A DNA stretch of 64,000 nucleotides from Ruegeria arenilitoris (GCF_013035315.1 NZ_WQHP01000002.1:124001-188000), one strand, 5' to 3'. Shown: positions 18,338-27,201, counted from the first letter of the stretch. Program-made: numbers and translations. The notes: generated from the letters alone by a model not told the origin.

Positions 18338-18988
18338 TCAAAATGATCTCTGAGTGCTGGCCGCGTGGGAATTGATCCTGCGCACGCTCCATTCAACAGC
18401 GTCTCGCATGGTTCTTCCCAAAGCTTCATCGAAGGCTCTCACAAGATCCGGGGTCTTATCGCTTGCTGCGACGACATATTCGCGGAACGAGTCTGAGGCG
18501 ATGATCTTGTCTTCGAATTCATCGATGATCTTTATGTTCATGCGAACTTCGACGCGAATGGCCGAAGACCCGTCGGCGCCCGCGACAACAAGGCCCTGAA
18601 ATTCCCGCAGATCGGGCACAATGACATAGTCGGCCCGCAGTCCCACGGTAGAGCGCCCGACAGCGGCAACCTTGCCACTATTCTCAAAACTTTCGACAAG
18701 CAGCGCCTGAACGATCAAGGGGGCGCGGTCTACCCAACGGGCGCGCGGCAAATACTGCACCTGCAGCGGCGTTGGCTGAATAGCGATCTGATCGGTGTTG
18801 ACCGCGGCGGTCGCGGTCGGCTCCTGTACAACGATCTGTTTTTGAATTCGCGGTAAGGACGACGAAAACGTACTTTTTGGTGTCAAAAGATACAAATCGT
18901 TCGGCTTAGATGCTTGACGCAGAGTGCCCAGACCCGTGCATGCACCCAGCGACACCAACGCCAGAACCAATAGAAACAGCCTGATCAT
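18338..18988 (-). CDS. ABC-type transport auxiliary lipoprotein (PqiC/LinJ-like)
   Basis: Outer-membrane lipoprotein component of an Mla/MCE lipid transporter. The signal peptide ends in the lipobox LGAC with the acylated cysteine at residue 17. The following 200 residues fit the ABC_trans_aux family (LYLLTP near residue 35, then VQYLPRARWVDRAPLIVQALLVESFENSG). The start overlaps the end of the MCE gene by four bases, closing the four-gene operon. Confidence 0.85.
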   Translation of the reverse strand: MIRLFLLVLALVSLGACTGLGTLRQASKPNDLYLLTPKSTFSSSLPRIQKQIVVQEPTATAAVNTDQIAIQPTPLQVQYLPRARWVDRAPLIVQALLVESFENSGKVAAVGRSTVGLRADYVIVPDLREFQGLVVAGADGSSAIRVEVRMNIKIIDEFEDKIIASDSFREYVVAASDKTPDLVRAFDEALGRTMRDAVEWSVRRINSHAASTQRSF

Positions 18989-20301
18989 TGGCGAAACTCC
19001 GATGCTTGGGTTCCCAGCAAAAAGCGTGCCGGGTCGCGTTCCAACTTGTCGACCAGCCGATCCAGGCTGATGACCAGCCGCTGTGACTCTTCAACAAATC
19101 GCGTGAACTGAGGAAGTCCAACGCGCAGGAAGTCTGACAGTTGCCGCCGGTTGTCCTGAACGATGCCATCGATGGTCCCGATCAGATCGGATGCAGACCG
19201 CGACGCGCTGAGGATATCGGTCGAGATGGCGTCCAGTTTCTCAGTCACGTTAGACACTGTAGTCGCGATTTGATTGGCGGCGTTGCGGATGTCGTCCATG
19301 ACTGCACCAACATCATTGTTGATTACGTCATTGGCCGAGTCGAACGCACGCTCTGCGGAAGCCAAGGTGCTGTTTGCGGTCTCCATCGCGGCCGACACCG
19401 AGCCGAGCGTCTTGTTCGCATTCAAAAACGTTTCTGTGGCCGTTGCCAGGGCAACGCTGCCTTCATCAGATAGATCCGTCAGACGTTCGGCCAGTGTGGA
19501 AGCCCGTTCGATAAACGGCTTCACATCGTCACGAATAACCTCGTCCGCCGTTTCAATTGTGGTCTTGGCGCTGTCCAAGGCCGCGGTCGCAGACTCAGAT
19601 GCAGTTTGCACGCTTTTGAGTGTCTCGGTTCCTGTTGTCAGGGTCGTCTCAGCCGTATCGGCCAGGGTTTCAAGCCGGGTTGTAAAGTCGCCCAGTTGCC
19701 GGGCTGCACCGCCCAGATCGGTCGAAAGGCTTTCAAAGTCCGACAGCGTCTTATCCAGCCTTCCAGAAGCCGATGCCAGGTTGTCCAGAATCTCGCTAAC
19801 GGATTGGCGATTTTTGTCGTCCACGACCTGATTCAGGCTTTCAAGCAGGGTGACTGCCTCATCAAGCACCTTGGGGGCCCCTTCAAACAGGGATTGAATA
19901 GCGCTGCGCTTGCTCTTAATGACGCTGTTCTCCGGCAAGCGCCGGTCGCCGCTTTTGCCACCTGTCAATTCCACATAACTGACACCGGTGACACCCAGAG
20001 ACTGGAGCTGCGCAATGGTTTCTTCGGTGACCGGGATGTCAGCGTCAACCTCTAACCTGACCCGAACTTTTGACGGATCATCATCGTCGAGATTCAAAGA
20101 AATCACCTGACCTACAGGCAGACCATTGAAGCTCACCCCACCCGCTGCAGACAGGCCGGATACGTTGTCAAACAGAACATCGTAATAGGCGTATTGCCGC
20201 GACACCTCGAACTTGGCCAGCCAAAGGAAAAAGCCCAGGGCACCAAGGATGCCCGCAATGGTGAACGCACCGATCAGGATATAGTTTGCTCGGGTCTCCA
20301 T
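18985..20301 (-). CDS. MCE (MlaD) family lipid-transport protein
   Basis: Periplasmic substrate-carrying subunit anchored by one N-terminal helix (NYILIGAFTIAGILGALGFF). One MCE domain spans about residues 38-115, including VSFNGLPVGQV and LGVTGVSYVELTGG. It is followed by about 300 residues rich in Ala/Thr/Ser/Asp that should form long helices, as in MCE proteins that build a tube toward the outer membrane. I chose the ATG at 20301 (AGGTAAAGG just upstream, five bases past the ATPase stop), not the open frame to 20373. The product has 438 residues, longer than E. coli MlaD. Confidence 0.88.
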   Translation of the reverse strand: METRANYILIGAFTIAGILGALGFFLWLAKFEVSRQYAYYDVLFDNVSGLSAAGGVSFNGLPVGQVISLNLDDDDPSKVRVRLEVDADIPVTEETIAQLQSLGVTGVSYVELTGGKSGDRRLPENSVIKSKRSAIQSLFEGAPKVLDEAVTLLESLNQVVDDKNRQSVSEILDNLASASGRLDKTLSDFESLSTDLGGAARQLGDFTTRLETLADTAETTLTTGTETLKSVQTASESATAALDSAKTTIETADEVIRDDVKPFIERASTLAERLTDLSDEGSVALATATETFLNANKTLGSVSAAMETANSTLASAERAFDSANDVINNDVGAVMDDIRNAANQIATTVSNVTEKLDAISTDILSASRSASDLIGTIDGIVQDNRRQLSDFLRVGLPQFTRFVEESQRLVISLDRLVDKLERDPARFLLGTQASEFRQ

Positions 20302-20306
20302 AGCCT

Positions 20307-21122
20307 TTACCTGTCCTGCCCCTTCTCTTGCGCCGCGCGGGCCCGGGGGCCGGTGAAATATTCCTGCACCCAAGGATGGTCGACTTTGGTCATTTCTTCA
20401 ATCGGACCTTCAACCAGCACGCGTTTTTCTGCGAGAACTGCGACCCTATCGCAAATGGCGTAAAGGCTATCGAGGTCATGTGTGACCATAAACACCGTCA
20501 AGCCCAAAGCATGCTGCAATTCGCCGATCAATTCGTCATAGGCGGCGGCTCCGATCGGGTCGAGACCGGCGGTGGGTTCATCCAGGAACACGATTTCGGG
20601 GTCTAACGCCAAGGCGCGGGCCAAGGCCGCGCGCTTGCGCATCCCTCCGGACAATTCGGATGGAAGTTTCCCGCAGCTGAGTTGCGGCAGGCCAACAAGG
20701 CTGATCTTCAGGTTGCCAAGCGCGCACATCAGGCTTTCGCTGAGCCCCGTATGCTCGCGCAGCGGCGCCATTACGTTCTGCAAAACTGTCAGTGACGAGA
20801 ACAACGCTCCGTCCTGAAACGCGACGCCCCAACGGCGTTCGATCCGACGGCGCTCATCTTCGGGGCCATTCAGAACATCAACGCCCAGAACCTCGATACT
20901 GCCGGCGGCTGGTTTGTTCAGGCCGACAATCGTGCGGAGCAGTACGGATTTCCCTGTTCCCGACCCGCCTACGATGCCCAGCACTTCGCCACGCCAAACA
21001 TCGAGATTCAGGTCCTGATGCACCACTTGTGGCCCGAACTGGTTTGTCAGGCCCCGGACACGGATCACTGCCTCGCGCTGTGCGTCCGACTTTGAAGATT
21101 GCTCAAGTGTCGTGCCGTCCAT
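20307..21122 (-). CDS. ABC transporter ATP-binding protein, MlaF-like
   Basis: Cytoplasmic ATPase of the lipid transporter. It has Walker A GGSGTGKS, signature LSGGMRKRAALARA and Walker B IVFLDEPTAGLDP, followed by the H-loop MVTHD. From the ATG at 21122 it has 271 residues, the size of MlaF. That start sits one base after the permease stop (TGACATG), so I reject the longer frame to 21224. Confidence 0.9.
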   Translation of the reverse strand: MDGTTLEQSSKSDAQREAVIRVRGLTNQFGPQVVHQDLNLDVWRGEVLGIVGGSGTGKSVLLRTIVGLNKPAAGSIEVLGVDVLNGPEDERRRIERRWGVAFQDGALFSSLTVLQNVMAPLREHTGLSESLMCALGNLKISLVGLPQLSCGKLPSELSGGMRKRAALARALALDPEIVFLDEPTAGLDPIGAAAYDELIGELQHALGLTVFMVTHDLDSLYAICDRVAVLAEKRVLVEGPIEEMTKVDHPWVQEYFTGPRARAAQEKGQDR

Positions 21123-21123
21123 G

Positions 21124-22248
21124 TCAGACCCCCAACACCGAGAAGAAGATCGAAAACAGCGCGTCCAGCGCGATGACCATGAAAATCGATTGTACCACGG
21201 ACGCAGTCGTTCGCTGCCCGACACTTTGCGCCGACCCCTTGACCTGCATCGCTTGCCAGCAGGCGATCACGCCAATGACCAGGGCAAAGAACGGGGCTTT
21301 AATCATGCCAATGGCAAAGTGCCAAATGCCCGTGTTCTCTTTCAGCCGAGTGATGAACATTCCAGGACTGACTCCCAGGTCGATCCAGCTCATTAATCCG
21401 CCGCCGAACAGGGCAGCGATGTCGGCAATAAACCCTAGGATTGGCAGCATGATCAAAAGGGCCACGACTCGCGGGATCACAAGCACTTCGACCGGGTCCA
21501 ATCCGAGCGTCCGCATCGCGTCGATCTCTTCCTGAACCTTCATAGAACCGATGGCCGCCGTAAAAGCCGAACCGGATCGACCTGCAACGATGATCGCGGT
21601 CAGCAGAATACCCAACTCGCGCAGAACAGAGATCGAGATCAACTCGACCACGAATATCTCGGCCCCGAACTGTTTCAACTGGGTTGCCCCCTGAAACGCC
21701 AGCACGACACCAATCAGGAACCCCATCAGAGCAACGATGGGGATGGCTTTGAACCCGGTTTCTTCCATCTGCGAAACCAGGGCGGCCCTACGCAACCGGC
21801 GTGGCATCACAACGGTGCGGGCCAGACGGTGCAATGTCAGACCGAAAAAATTCAGCAGTGACAGGCCATCCTTGCCAGCCTGCACCGTACGCTCGCCCAC
21901 ACTCGCGACCCAATCAGTGAAACTGCGTTCTTCAGCTTCTACGCCGGGGTCATCCGGAATGTTTTCCGCAACAGTTTCCAGCAACGCAGAATGCGCGGGC
22001 TTCAACCCTTCGTACTGCACGGTCGCACCATTGGCTCGGGCGCGGCGCGCCAGGTCGGCGATCAACCAAGCTCCTCCCGTGTCCAAGGCACTAATTTGTG
22101 ACATATCGACGGTCAGCGTTGAACCATCCGCGCGAAACCCGGCAAACGCGTTTTCGACTTTGTCCAATGACTGAGTCAGCAGATCACCCGAGACCCGTAG
22201 GTAAACGCCATTGGCGTTCTGGTCCGACTGTATCATTGGCTGTGTCAT
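21124..22248 (-). CDS. MlaE-type ABC permease with N-terminal STAS domain
   Basis: Inner-membrane permease of the lipid transporter, fused to an MlaB-like STAS domain. Residues 10-95 form the STAS domain (STLTVDMSQISALDTGGAWLI region). The rest is the MlaE permease, with GFLIGVVLAFQ and the conserved EEIDAMRTLGLDPVEVLV block. The ATG at 22248 (MTQPMIQ) gives 374 residues; an open frame extends to 22350 but would pass through a palindrome. The operon order is STAS-MlaE, MlaF, MlaD, lipoprotein. No separate mlaB or mlaC is present, as expected if the fusion replaces MlaB. Confidence 0.9.
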   Translation of the reverse strand: MTQPMIQSDQNANGVYLRVSGDLLTQSLDKVENAFAGFRADGSTLTVDMSQISALDTGGAWLIADLARRARANGATVQYEGLKPAHSALLETVAENIPDDPGVEAEERSFTDWVASVGERTVQAGKDGLSLLNFFGLTLHRLARTVVMPRRLRRAALVSQMEETGFKAIPIVALMGFLIGVVLAFQGATQLKQFGAEIFVVELISISVLRELGILLTAIIVAGRSGSAFTAAIGSMKVQEEIDAMRTLGLDPVEVLVIPRVVALLIMLPILGFIADIAALFGGGLMSWIDLGVSPGMFITRLKENTGIWHFAIGMIKAPFFALVIGVIACWQAMQVKGSAQSVGQRTTASVVQSIFMVIALDALFSIFFSVLGV

Positions 22249-22261
22249 GGGCGTATGTGAT

Positions 22262-22277
22262 GTCAAAGGGCTTTGAC
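22262..22277. promoter_or_regulatory. Operator-like palindrome ahead of the Mla operon
   Basis: Seven-base arms gtcaaag and ctttgac separated by two bases, centred about 20 bases upstream of the mlaE start. Its position in the 5' region suggests a protein-binding site or a leader hairpin. No known consensus is assigned. Confidence 0.4.
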
Positions 22278-22499
22278 CTGCAACGGGTTTTTGCGATGGA
22301 TCCCGTAAATGTCGCGGGCAATAGCGTTGGGGCGACAATATCTGAGACAAAATTTCCCTGATGAGCCTCAGTCTTCAAAACAATCCCGGTTCGAGTGACC
22401 AAGCAATAACGTGTTGGCGCGCGAGTAAGTAGTTGCCGGGCCTTTTGATCCGCTCCAGAGTTCGCCCTGCACCAAACCGGTGGAATCAGGGAGAGCGAC

Positions 22500-24032
22500 A
22501 TGCCGGACACCAAGAATGTCCTGTTCATTATCATAGATCAGTTGCGCGCGGATTGTTTGAACGGTGCGTTGGCAGCCCATGTCGAATTGCCAAATCTGCG
22601 TGCTTTCATGGACGAGGCAGTGACTTTCGATCGCCACTACTCGGTGACCAACCCCTGTGGCCCGTCGCGTGCGTCGATCCTGACGGGGCAATATGCGATG
22701 AACCATCGCTCGGTGCGCAATGGAACGCCGCTGCGGCACGATACGCCGAACCTTGCAACCGAAATGCGCAAGGCGGGGTATCTTCCAATGCTGTTCGGCT
22801 ATACGGACACTTCGGCTGATCCCCGCGCGCACGACCACAACGATCCGATCCTTAAGTCCTATGAACGGCCAATGGCTGGATTTGAGGAAGTCCTCGAGAT
22901 GCGGTTGGAGGAATCCTATCCTTGGCGGGCGTACCTGATGGAAAAAGGGTACGCGTTTGATGATTACTGGGACGTTCACAAGCCGGTGTCGCCTGAAGGT
23001 AAAAAACCGCGGTTGAACGATCCGGCGCTCTATCGCGCCGATGACAGCGACACAGCCTTTTTGACGGATGTGTTTTTGAAAAGTATGGCCCCGCGTGTCG
23101 GCGAAGGTTGGTTTGCGCATCTGACTTACATCCGGCCCCATCCGCCACTGGTCGCGCCGGCACCGTATAACGCCATGTATGACCCGACGACGCTGCCTCG
23201 GCCCGCTGGTTCGACCGACCCGGCGGACGAGCTGGCGATGCACCCATTCTTTGGCCCTGCAATCGACAATTCGACAATCGGCGATTTCGTTCTGGGTTTT
23301 GACGCAGTTGAGCCAACAGTCGAAAACATCCAGACATTGCGCGCTGTTTATCTGGGGCTCGCGACCGAGGTCGACCACCATATTGGCCGCGTTATCCAGT
23401 TTCTGAAAGACAGTGGGCAGTATGAAGATACGTTGGTCGTGATCACCGCAGATCACGGTGAAATGCTGGGCGACCGGCACAGTTGGGGTAAAATGACGGT
23501 CTATGATGCCGCATATCAAACCCCTTTGATGATCCGCATGCCGGGCAATAAAACGCGGGCTGGATCAGTGGTCTCGGAGCCGACGGAATCCGTAGATATC
23601 ACGCCGACAATCTTGGACTGGATCGGCCAATCGATCCCGAACGCAATGGACGGTCGTTCCTTGTTGCCATTGCTGCACGGGCAGCCGCCTGAGGATTGGC
23701 GGACCTATACTTTCAGCGAACTGGATTTCGCAGAACCCGAGCAGCCGACCCTGTGGCAGCAAGAGTTGGGCACGGGCAACAGTGACTCTTGTCTTGGCAT
23801 TCTGCGGGACGACCGTTTCACTCTGGTCGAGTTCGCGGCGGATCTTCCGCCGATGTTGTTTGATCACAGCAAAGACGGAGAATTGCAGAATGTTGCCGAG
23901 GTTCCAGAATATCTGACGGATTTGACGCGACTAAGTCGACAAATGTTGCGGCACCGGATGCGAAATATGGATCATACGCTGTCGTTGGACTCCATCACAG
24001 CCGAAGGTCCAAAGTCCAAATCCCGGTATTGA
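22500..24032 (+). CDS. Sulfatase-superfamily hydrolase, phosphonate monoester hydrolase-like
   Basis: Metal-dependent alkaline-phosphatase-superfamily enzyme that needs a formylglycine nucleophile. The modification motif CGPSR begins at C53, metal ligand D13 lies in IIDQLRAD, and the second metal pair is D318-H319 in TADHGEMLGDRH. The 510-residue length and the TNPCGPSRASILTG context fit the phosphonate/phosphate-diester monoesterase branch better than classical arylsulfatases. No signal peptide is seen, so it acts in the cytoplasm. AGGGAGAG lies just before the ATG. Exact substrate is uncertain: sulfate esters, phosphodiesters and phosphonate monoesters are all possible. Confidence 0.8.
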   Translation: MPDTKNVLFIIIDQLRADCLNGALAAHVELPNLRAFMDEAVTFDRHYSVTNPCGPSRASILTGQYAMNHRSVRNGTPLRHDTPNLATEMRKAGYLPMLFGYTDTSADPRAHDHNDPILKSYERPMAGFEEVLEMRLEESYPWRAYLMEKGYAFDDYWDVHKPVSPEGKKPRLNDPALYRADDSDTAFLTDVFLKSMAPRVGEGWFAHLTYIRPHPPLVAPAPYNAMYDPTTLPRPAGSTDPADELAMHPFFGPAIDNSTIGDFVLGFDAVEPTVENIQTLRAVYLGLATEVDHHIGRVIQFLKDSGQYEDTLVVITADHGEMLGDRHSWGKMTVYDAAYQTPLMIRMPGNKTRAGSVVSEPTESVDITPTILDWIGQSIPNAMDGRSLLPLLHGQPPEDWRTYTFSELDFAEPEQPTLWQQELGTGNSDSCLGILRDDRFTLVEFAADLPPMLFDHSKDGELQNVAEVPEYLTDLTRLSRQMLRHRMRNMDHTLSLDSITAEGPKSKSRY

Positions 24033-24047
24033 TTGCCCCACGCTGCC

Positions 24048-24075
24048 AGCGCGCGACCCCAAAGTGTCGCGCGCT
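24048..24075 (+). terminator. GC-rich stem-loop after the sulfatase-like gene
   Basis: A perfect 10-base stem (agcgcgcgac with gtcgcgcgct) closes an 8-base loop 16 bases after the stop codon. No T-run follows, so it is an imperfect intrinsic terminator or a 3' stabiliser. It occludes the GTG at 24064, which argues against that as start of the next gene. Confidence 0.5.
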
Positions 24076-24083
24076 TGCCCCCT

Positions 24084-24105
24084 ACACCTGAAACAGATCA
24101 GGTGT
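24084..24105. promoter_or_regulatory. Inverted repeat upstream of the histidine kinase gene
   Basis: Perfect 8-base arms acacctga and tcaggtgt with a 6-base spacer, located between the stem-loop at 24048-24075 and the kinase start. It could be an operator or a second leader hairpin. No known consensus is recognised. Confidence 0.4.
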
Positions 24106-24126
24106 TACGCATATGTCGCGGAGAGG

Positions 24127-26028
24127 GTGAACTTGGAAATAACCGAACAACAGATCAAGTCCATGACAACAGCCGGTCTGAACCTGATCGGGCAGGCGCT
24201 GTCTATCTATGATAGCCAATTGCGGCTGGTGGTCAGCAACCGACCGTTTCAGACAATGTTCGACCTGCCGGACCATCTTGTTCAACCCGGTGCCTTGTTC
24301 AGCGATACGATCAGATTTTTGGCGTCGATCGGTGACTACGGCGAGGTCGAAGATATTGAAGAGGTCGTCGATCTGCGGGTCAAACAGGCGCTCGCTTTTG
24401 AACCTCATTACATCGAACGCGTGCGGGCCAATGGTCAGGTCATTTCGGTCGAGGGCGCGCCTTTGCCCAAAGGCGGTTGGGTGGCGGTCTATACGGACAT
24501 CACTGACACGAAACAGGCCGAAGCTCTGTTGCGTGCCCGTTCAGAAGAATTGTCGGACCAATTGCTCGGCAGGGCCGAAGAACTTTCGGCTGCAAACCGC
24601 AAATTGGCGGCGACCAATGCGGCGCTGGAAGAGGCCAAACGCCAACTGACCGAAATCGAAGCGCGCACTCGCATGACGACCGAGATGATGCCGGCCCATA
24701 TCGCCCATCTGGATTCTGAGGGCCGGTATGACTATTCCAATCGGCGGCTTAACTCCGTGATGCCCGGCCGCCCTTCCGAGATATTGGGAATGCATATCTC
24801 TCAGGCCTTGGGTTCTGTTGCCTATAACCGCGTCGAAACTCACTTGCATAAAGCCTATGGAGGTGAGGTATCGGTGTTTGAGTTTACGGAAGATCAGGAC
24901 TCAAGACGTATCCGAGTGTCGTTTACACCCGATGGCGAAGGCGGCGTTTACGTAATGTCCGTTGACATCACCGAAGAAACCCAGGCTCGGGTTGCCCTGC
25001 AACAGACCCGCCGCAGGGCGATGGCTGCGCAGATGACAAACGGACTTGCGCATGACTTCTCGAACCTGTTGACCATTATTCTGGGCATGCAATCCCGGTT
25101 GGAAAAAATGGGACTGTCCGAAGACGCCCGAGAGTTGGTTGCCGCAACCCAACAGACCGCCCGACGGGGCGGGCAGTTGCTGAATCGAATTGCCGACATG
25201 ACCGGAAACCGAACCCCGCAGCCCAAAGCGACAGACATGCGCGGTTTGTTGGAGGATTTGCGGATTTTGGCATCGCCTTCGTTGCCGCGCGGCGTCGGTT
25301 TGTCCGTGGTCAACACGCTGCCAGACAAGGCGCTTATGCTGGATCCCGGGATGGTTCAGGACGCGCTGCTCAATTTGGTGCTGAACGCGCGTGACGCCTG
25401 CGGAGAATCCGGGCAAATCACAATCAGTGCTCACACCATTGGCGGGATTTGGGTCGAAATCGCTGTATCGGACACCGGCCCCGGGTTTTCGCAAGAGGCA
25501 CTTGAAAAGGCACTGAACCCGTTCTTTACAACCAAGGGCGATAAAGGATCAGGCTTGGGACTTCCGATGGTCTATGACACCGTCAAATTGGCTGGCGGTG
25601 ATCTGAGTCTGCGGAACACACCCTCCGGCGCATCTGTTGTGCTGCGCTTGCCGTACCGGCCGGCCCCTCCGGTTCAGGACGGATTGGTTTTGTTGGTCGA
25701 AGACAGCGACGACCTGCGCAGCCAGTTTCGGGATATGTTGGTCGAGCTTGGTTTTGCGGTGATTGAAGCGACCTCGTTTGACGAGGCGTTCGTCCTGACA
25801 AAGGATGTCAGTGACATTGCCCTTGTACTTTCCGATATCAGACTTGAGGGGCAAGAAACCGGCTTGGACTTGCTGGCGAAGCTTGATCCTGCATTGCCCT
25901 GTATTCTGATGACATCCTTGCCATATTCCGATCCGCTGCATCGCGCGGCGCTGCAACGCGCGCCTGTGCTTCGCAAACCATTCACGCGGGCGCAGCTGTC
26001 CGCCCTGATCCAAGACGAGGCCGCCTGA
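24127..26028 (+). CDS. Hybrid sensor histidine kinase with PAS domains and C-terminal receiver
   Basis: Soluble-looking sensor with no obvious membrane helix. In order: a PAS-like domain (IYDSQLRLVVSNRPF), a coiled coil, a second PAS (HIAHLDSEGRYDYSNRRL), a HisKA domain with the phosphoacceptor in GLAHDFSNLL near residue 309, a HATPase domain (LNLVLNARDAC, DTGPGFS, GSGLGL), and a receiver domain starting VLLVEDSDDL. The start is uncertain: GTG 24127 is used here, ATG 24163 is possible, and GTG 24064 lies within a strong stem-loop. It overlaps the response regulator gene (TGATG), so the two form a pair. Confidence 0.88.
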   Translation: MNLEITEQQIKSMTTAGLNLIGQALSIYDSQLRLVVSNRPFQTMFDLPDHLVQPGALFSDTIRFLASIGDYGEVEDIEEVVDLRVKQALAFEPHYIERVRANGQVISVEGAPLPKGGWVAVYTDITDTKQAEALLRARSEELSDQLLGRAEELSAANRKLAATNAALEEAKRQLTEIEARTRMTTEMMPAHIAHLDSEGRYDYSNRRLNSVMPGRPSEILGMHISQALGSVAYNRVETHLHKAYGGEVSVFEFTEDQDSRRIRVSFTPDGEGGVYVMSVDITEETQARVALQQTRRRAMAAQMTNGLAHDFSNLLTIILGMQSRLEKMGLSEDARELVAATQQTARRGGQLLNRIADMTGNRTPQPKATDMRGLLEDLRILASPSLPRGVGLSVVNTLPDKALMLDPGMVQDALLNLVLNARDACGESGQITISAHTIGGIWVEIAVSDTGPGFSQEALEKALNPFFTTKGDKGSGLGLPMVYDTVKLAGGDLSLRNTPSGASVVLRLPYRPAPPVQDGLVLLVEDSDDLRSQFRDMLVELGFAVIEATSFDEAFVLTKDVSDIALVLSDIRLEGQETGLDLLAKLDPALPCILMTSLPYSDPLHRAALQRAPVLRKPFTRAQLSALIQDEAA

Positions 26029-26726
26029 TGACTCAACCACTGGTGACCATCGTCGATGATGAACCCGAAATTCGGCGTATTCTGACCGATGCGCTTGAGG
26101 ATGCCGGTTTCCGAACCCAGAGCTTTTCCCGCGCGCGGGAATTTGAAGCTTCGCTGAAACGCGTCACACCGGATGTGTGCCTCGTGGATTTGTCTCTGCC
26201 GGATACCGACGGGTTGGCACTGGTTCACAGGCTGGCGCTCGAGCAAGGCGCGGCGGTCATTATCATATCCGGCCGCGCTCAGGTACAAGACCGCGTTACC
26301 GGTTTGGAGCTTGGGGCGGATGATTACATCACCAAGCCGTTCGATCCGGTCGAGGTTGTGGCGCGCGTCCGCGCCCGATTGCGATCACCAAGGGTGCAGG
26401 CCGCACAGTCGGATGTGGCGCGTTTCAATGGTTGGACCGCCTATTTCGACCGCTACATTCTTGAAGACAGTTCAGGGGCAGAAACCCCGTTCAGCCATGC
26501 TGAAGGCGAAGTGTTGAGGCTGTTTCTGGAAAGCCCCAAGCGTTTGATCAGCCGTGCGCAAATGCAAGAAGCTTTGGGGGGTGCTGCAGGCGAAAGTTTT
26601 GACCGCGCAATGGATGTCAGGATCTCGCGTCTGCGGACAAAATTGGGAGAAGACCCAAAGAATCCCAGGCTAATCAAAACAATCTATGGTGCCGGATATA
26701 TTTTCCTCGGTGATGTCGACTGGTGA
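26028..26726 (+). CDS. OmpR-family response regulator
   Basis: Transcription factor of 232 residues. The receiver domain has the acidic pair in VDDEPEIR, the phosphorylated Asp in CLVDLSLPD near residue 50 and the conserved Lys in DDYITKPFDP. The C-terminal winged helix includes RAQMQEALGG and MDVRISRLRTKLGEDP. It is coupled to the hybrid kinase before it. Targets are unknown; the sulfatase-like gene upstream is one candidate by position only. Confidence 0.92.
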   Translation: MTQPLVTIVDDEPEIRRILTDALEDAGFRTQSFSRAREFEASLKRVTPDVCLVDLSLPDTDGLALVHRLALEQGAAVIIISGRAQVQDRVTGLELGADDYITKPFDPVEVVARVRARLRSPRVQAAQSDVARFNGWTAYFDRYILEDSSGAETPFSHAEGEVLRLFLESPKRLISRAQMQEALGGAAGESFDRAMDVRISRLRTKLGEDPKNPRLIKTIYGAGYIFLGDVDW

Positions 26727-26777
26727 GGTGGAGCGGGCGTTGACCCGCGCTTCGACTCAGAATGAGAGGCCTGTAAG

Positions 26778-26843
26778 CTATTCTCGCAGCGCACGATCCT
26801 TGATCTTGATCACCGGCTGCAGAAGATAGTCCATCACGGTTAA
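26778..26843 (-). pseudogene. Relic C-terminal tail of a type I secretion HlyD-type adaptor
   Basis: The minus strand here encodes LTVMDYLLQPVIKIKDRALRE and then a TAG stop. It follows the pattern T-x3-YL-x2-P-x6-RA-x-RE seen at the ends of type I secretion membrane fusion proteins. The intact adaptor 0.4 kb away ends TPLSYLVKPLADYFNRAFRE. Upstream in the same frame the homology stops, so only about 20 residues remain. The match is short and judged by eye. Confidence 0.45.
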
Positions 26844-26938
26844 CCCCAACCGGTGGCGCAACCATAACCGCCCGCGCGCACAGTAACGAGAGGTTTGATC
26901 TTGACTTACATTGTGGTCGCTTCGAATGTGAGTTCGAT

Positions 26939-27187
26939 ATGATTAAGTCCTACTCCACTGCGAGCAAAAAGATTAATGCGTTGGATGCGTTGTCGATCCT
27001 GCAAGTGGCCGTTGGTCAGCCGACAGCGGCCCAGCCGGAATGGGTGTTCATCGACTCGAACGCGGACCTGTCGGGGATCACCCGGAACAACGTCTCATAC
27101 GATACTGGTGTCGATGTGACGGCCGTGGACAGCGTAATAACAGTCGATATGACCTCGATCCTGCTGGGAAACCTCGAAGCCCCCTGA
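26939..27187 (+). pseudogene. Relic C-terminal end of a large secreted protein with dockerin-like repeat
   Basis: An 82-codon frame encodes NALDALSILQVAVGQPT, a dockerin-type helix as found in calcium-binding repeats, then PEWVFIDSNADLSGITRNN and a closing strand region SVITVDMTSILLGNLEAP. This is the familiar C-terminal end of very large type I-secreted proteins in marine alphaproteobacteria. The first half of the dockerin pair and everything upstream are missing: the frame stays open upstream without matching sequence. It lies tail-to-tail with the T1SS adaptor gene, and its lost parent may have been that transporter's substrate. It could instead be expressed as a small protein, but no ribosome site precedes the ATG. 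Confidence 0.5.
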
Positions 27188-27201
27188 CGCGGGTCGGGCA
27201 A

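Larger units (their letters stand above)
26727..27201. other. Relic-bearing intergenic region
   Basis: This 475-base gap after the response regulator holds no complete gene. It contains the two degenerate tails described at 26778-26843 and 26939-27187. It looks like the scar of a deleted type I secretion substrate locus. Confidence 0.5.

Noticed and set aside
22368..23519. 383-codon minus-strand open frame opposite the sulfatase-like gene
   Set aside because: It is a shadow of a gene with intact catalytic motifs and a good ribosome site.
24064..24126. GTG 24064 as start of the hybrid kinase
   Set aside because: It lies in the loop of a perfect 10-base stem, has no ribosome site, and the added residues have no domain match.
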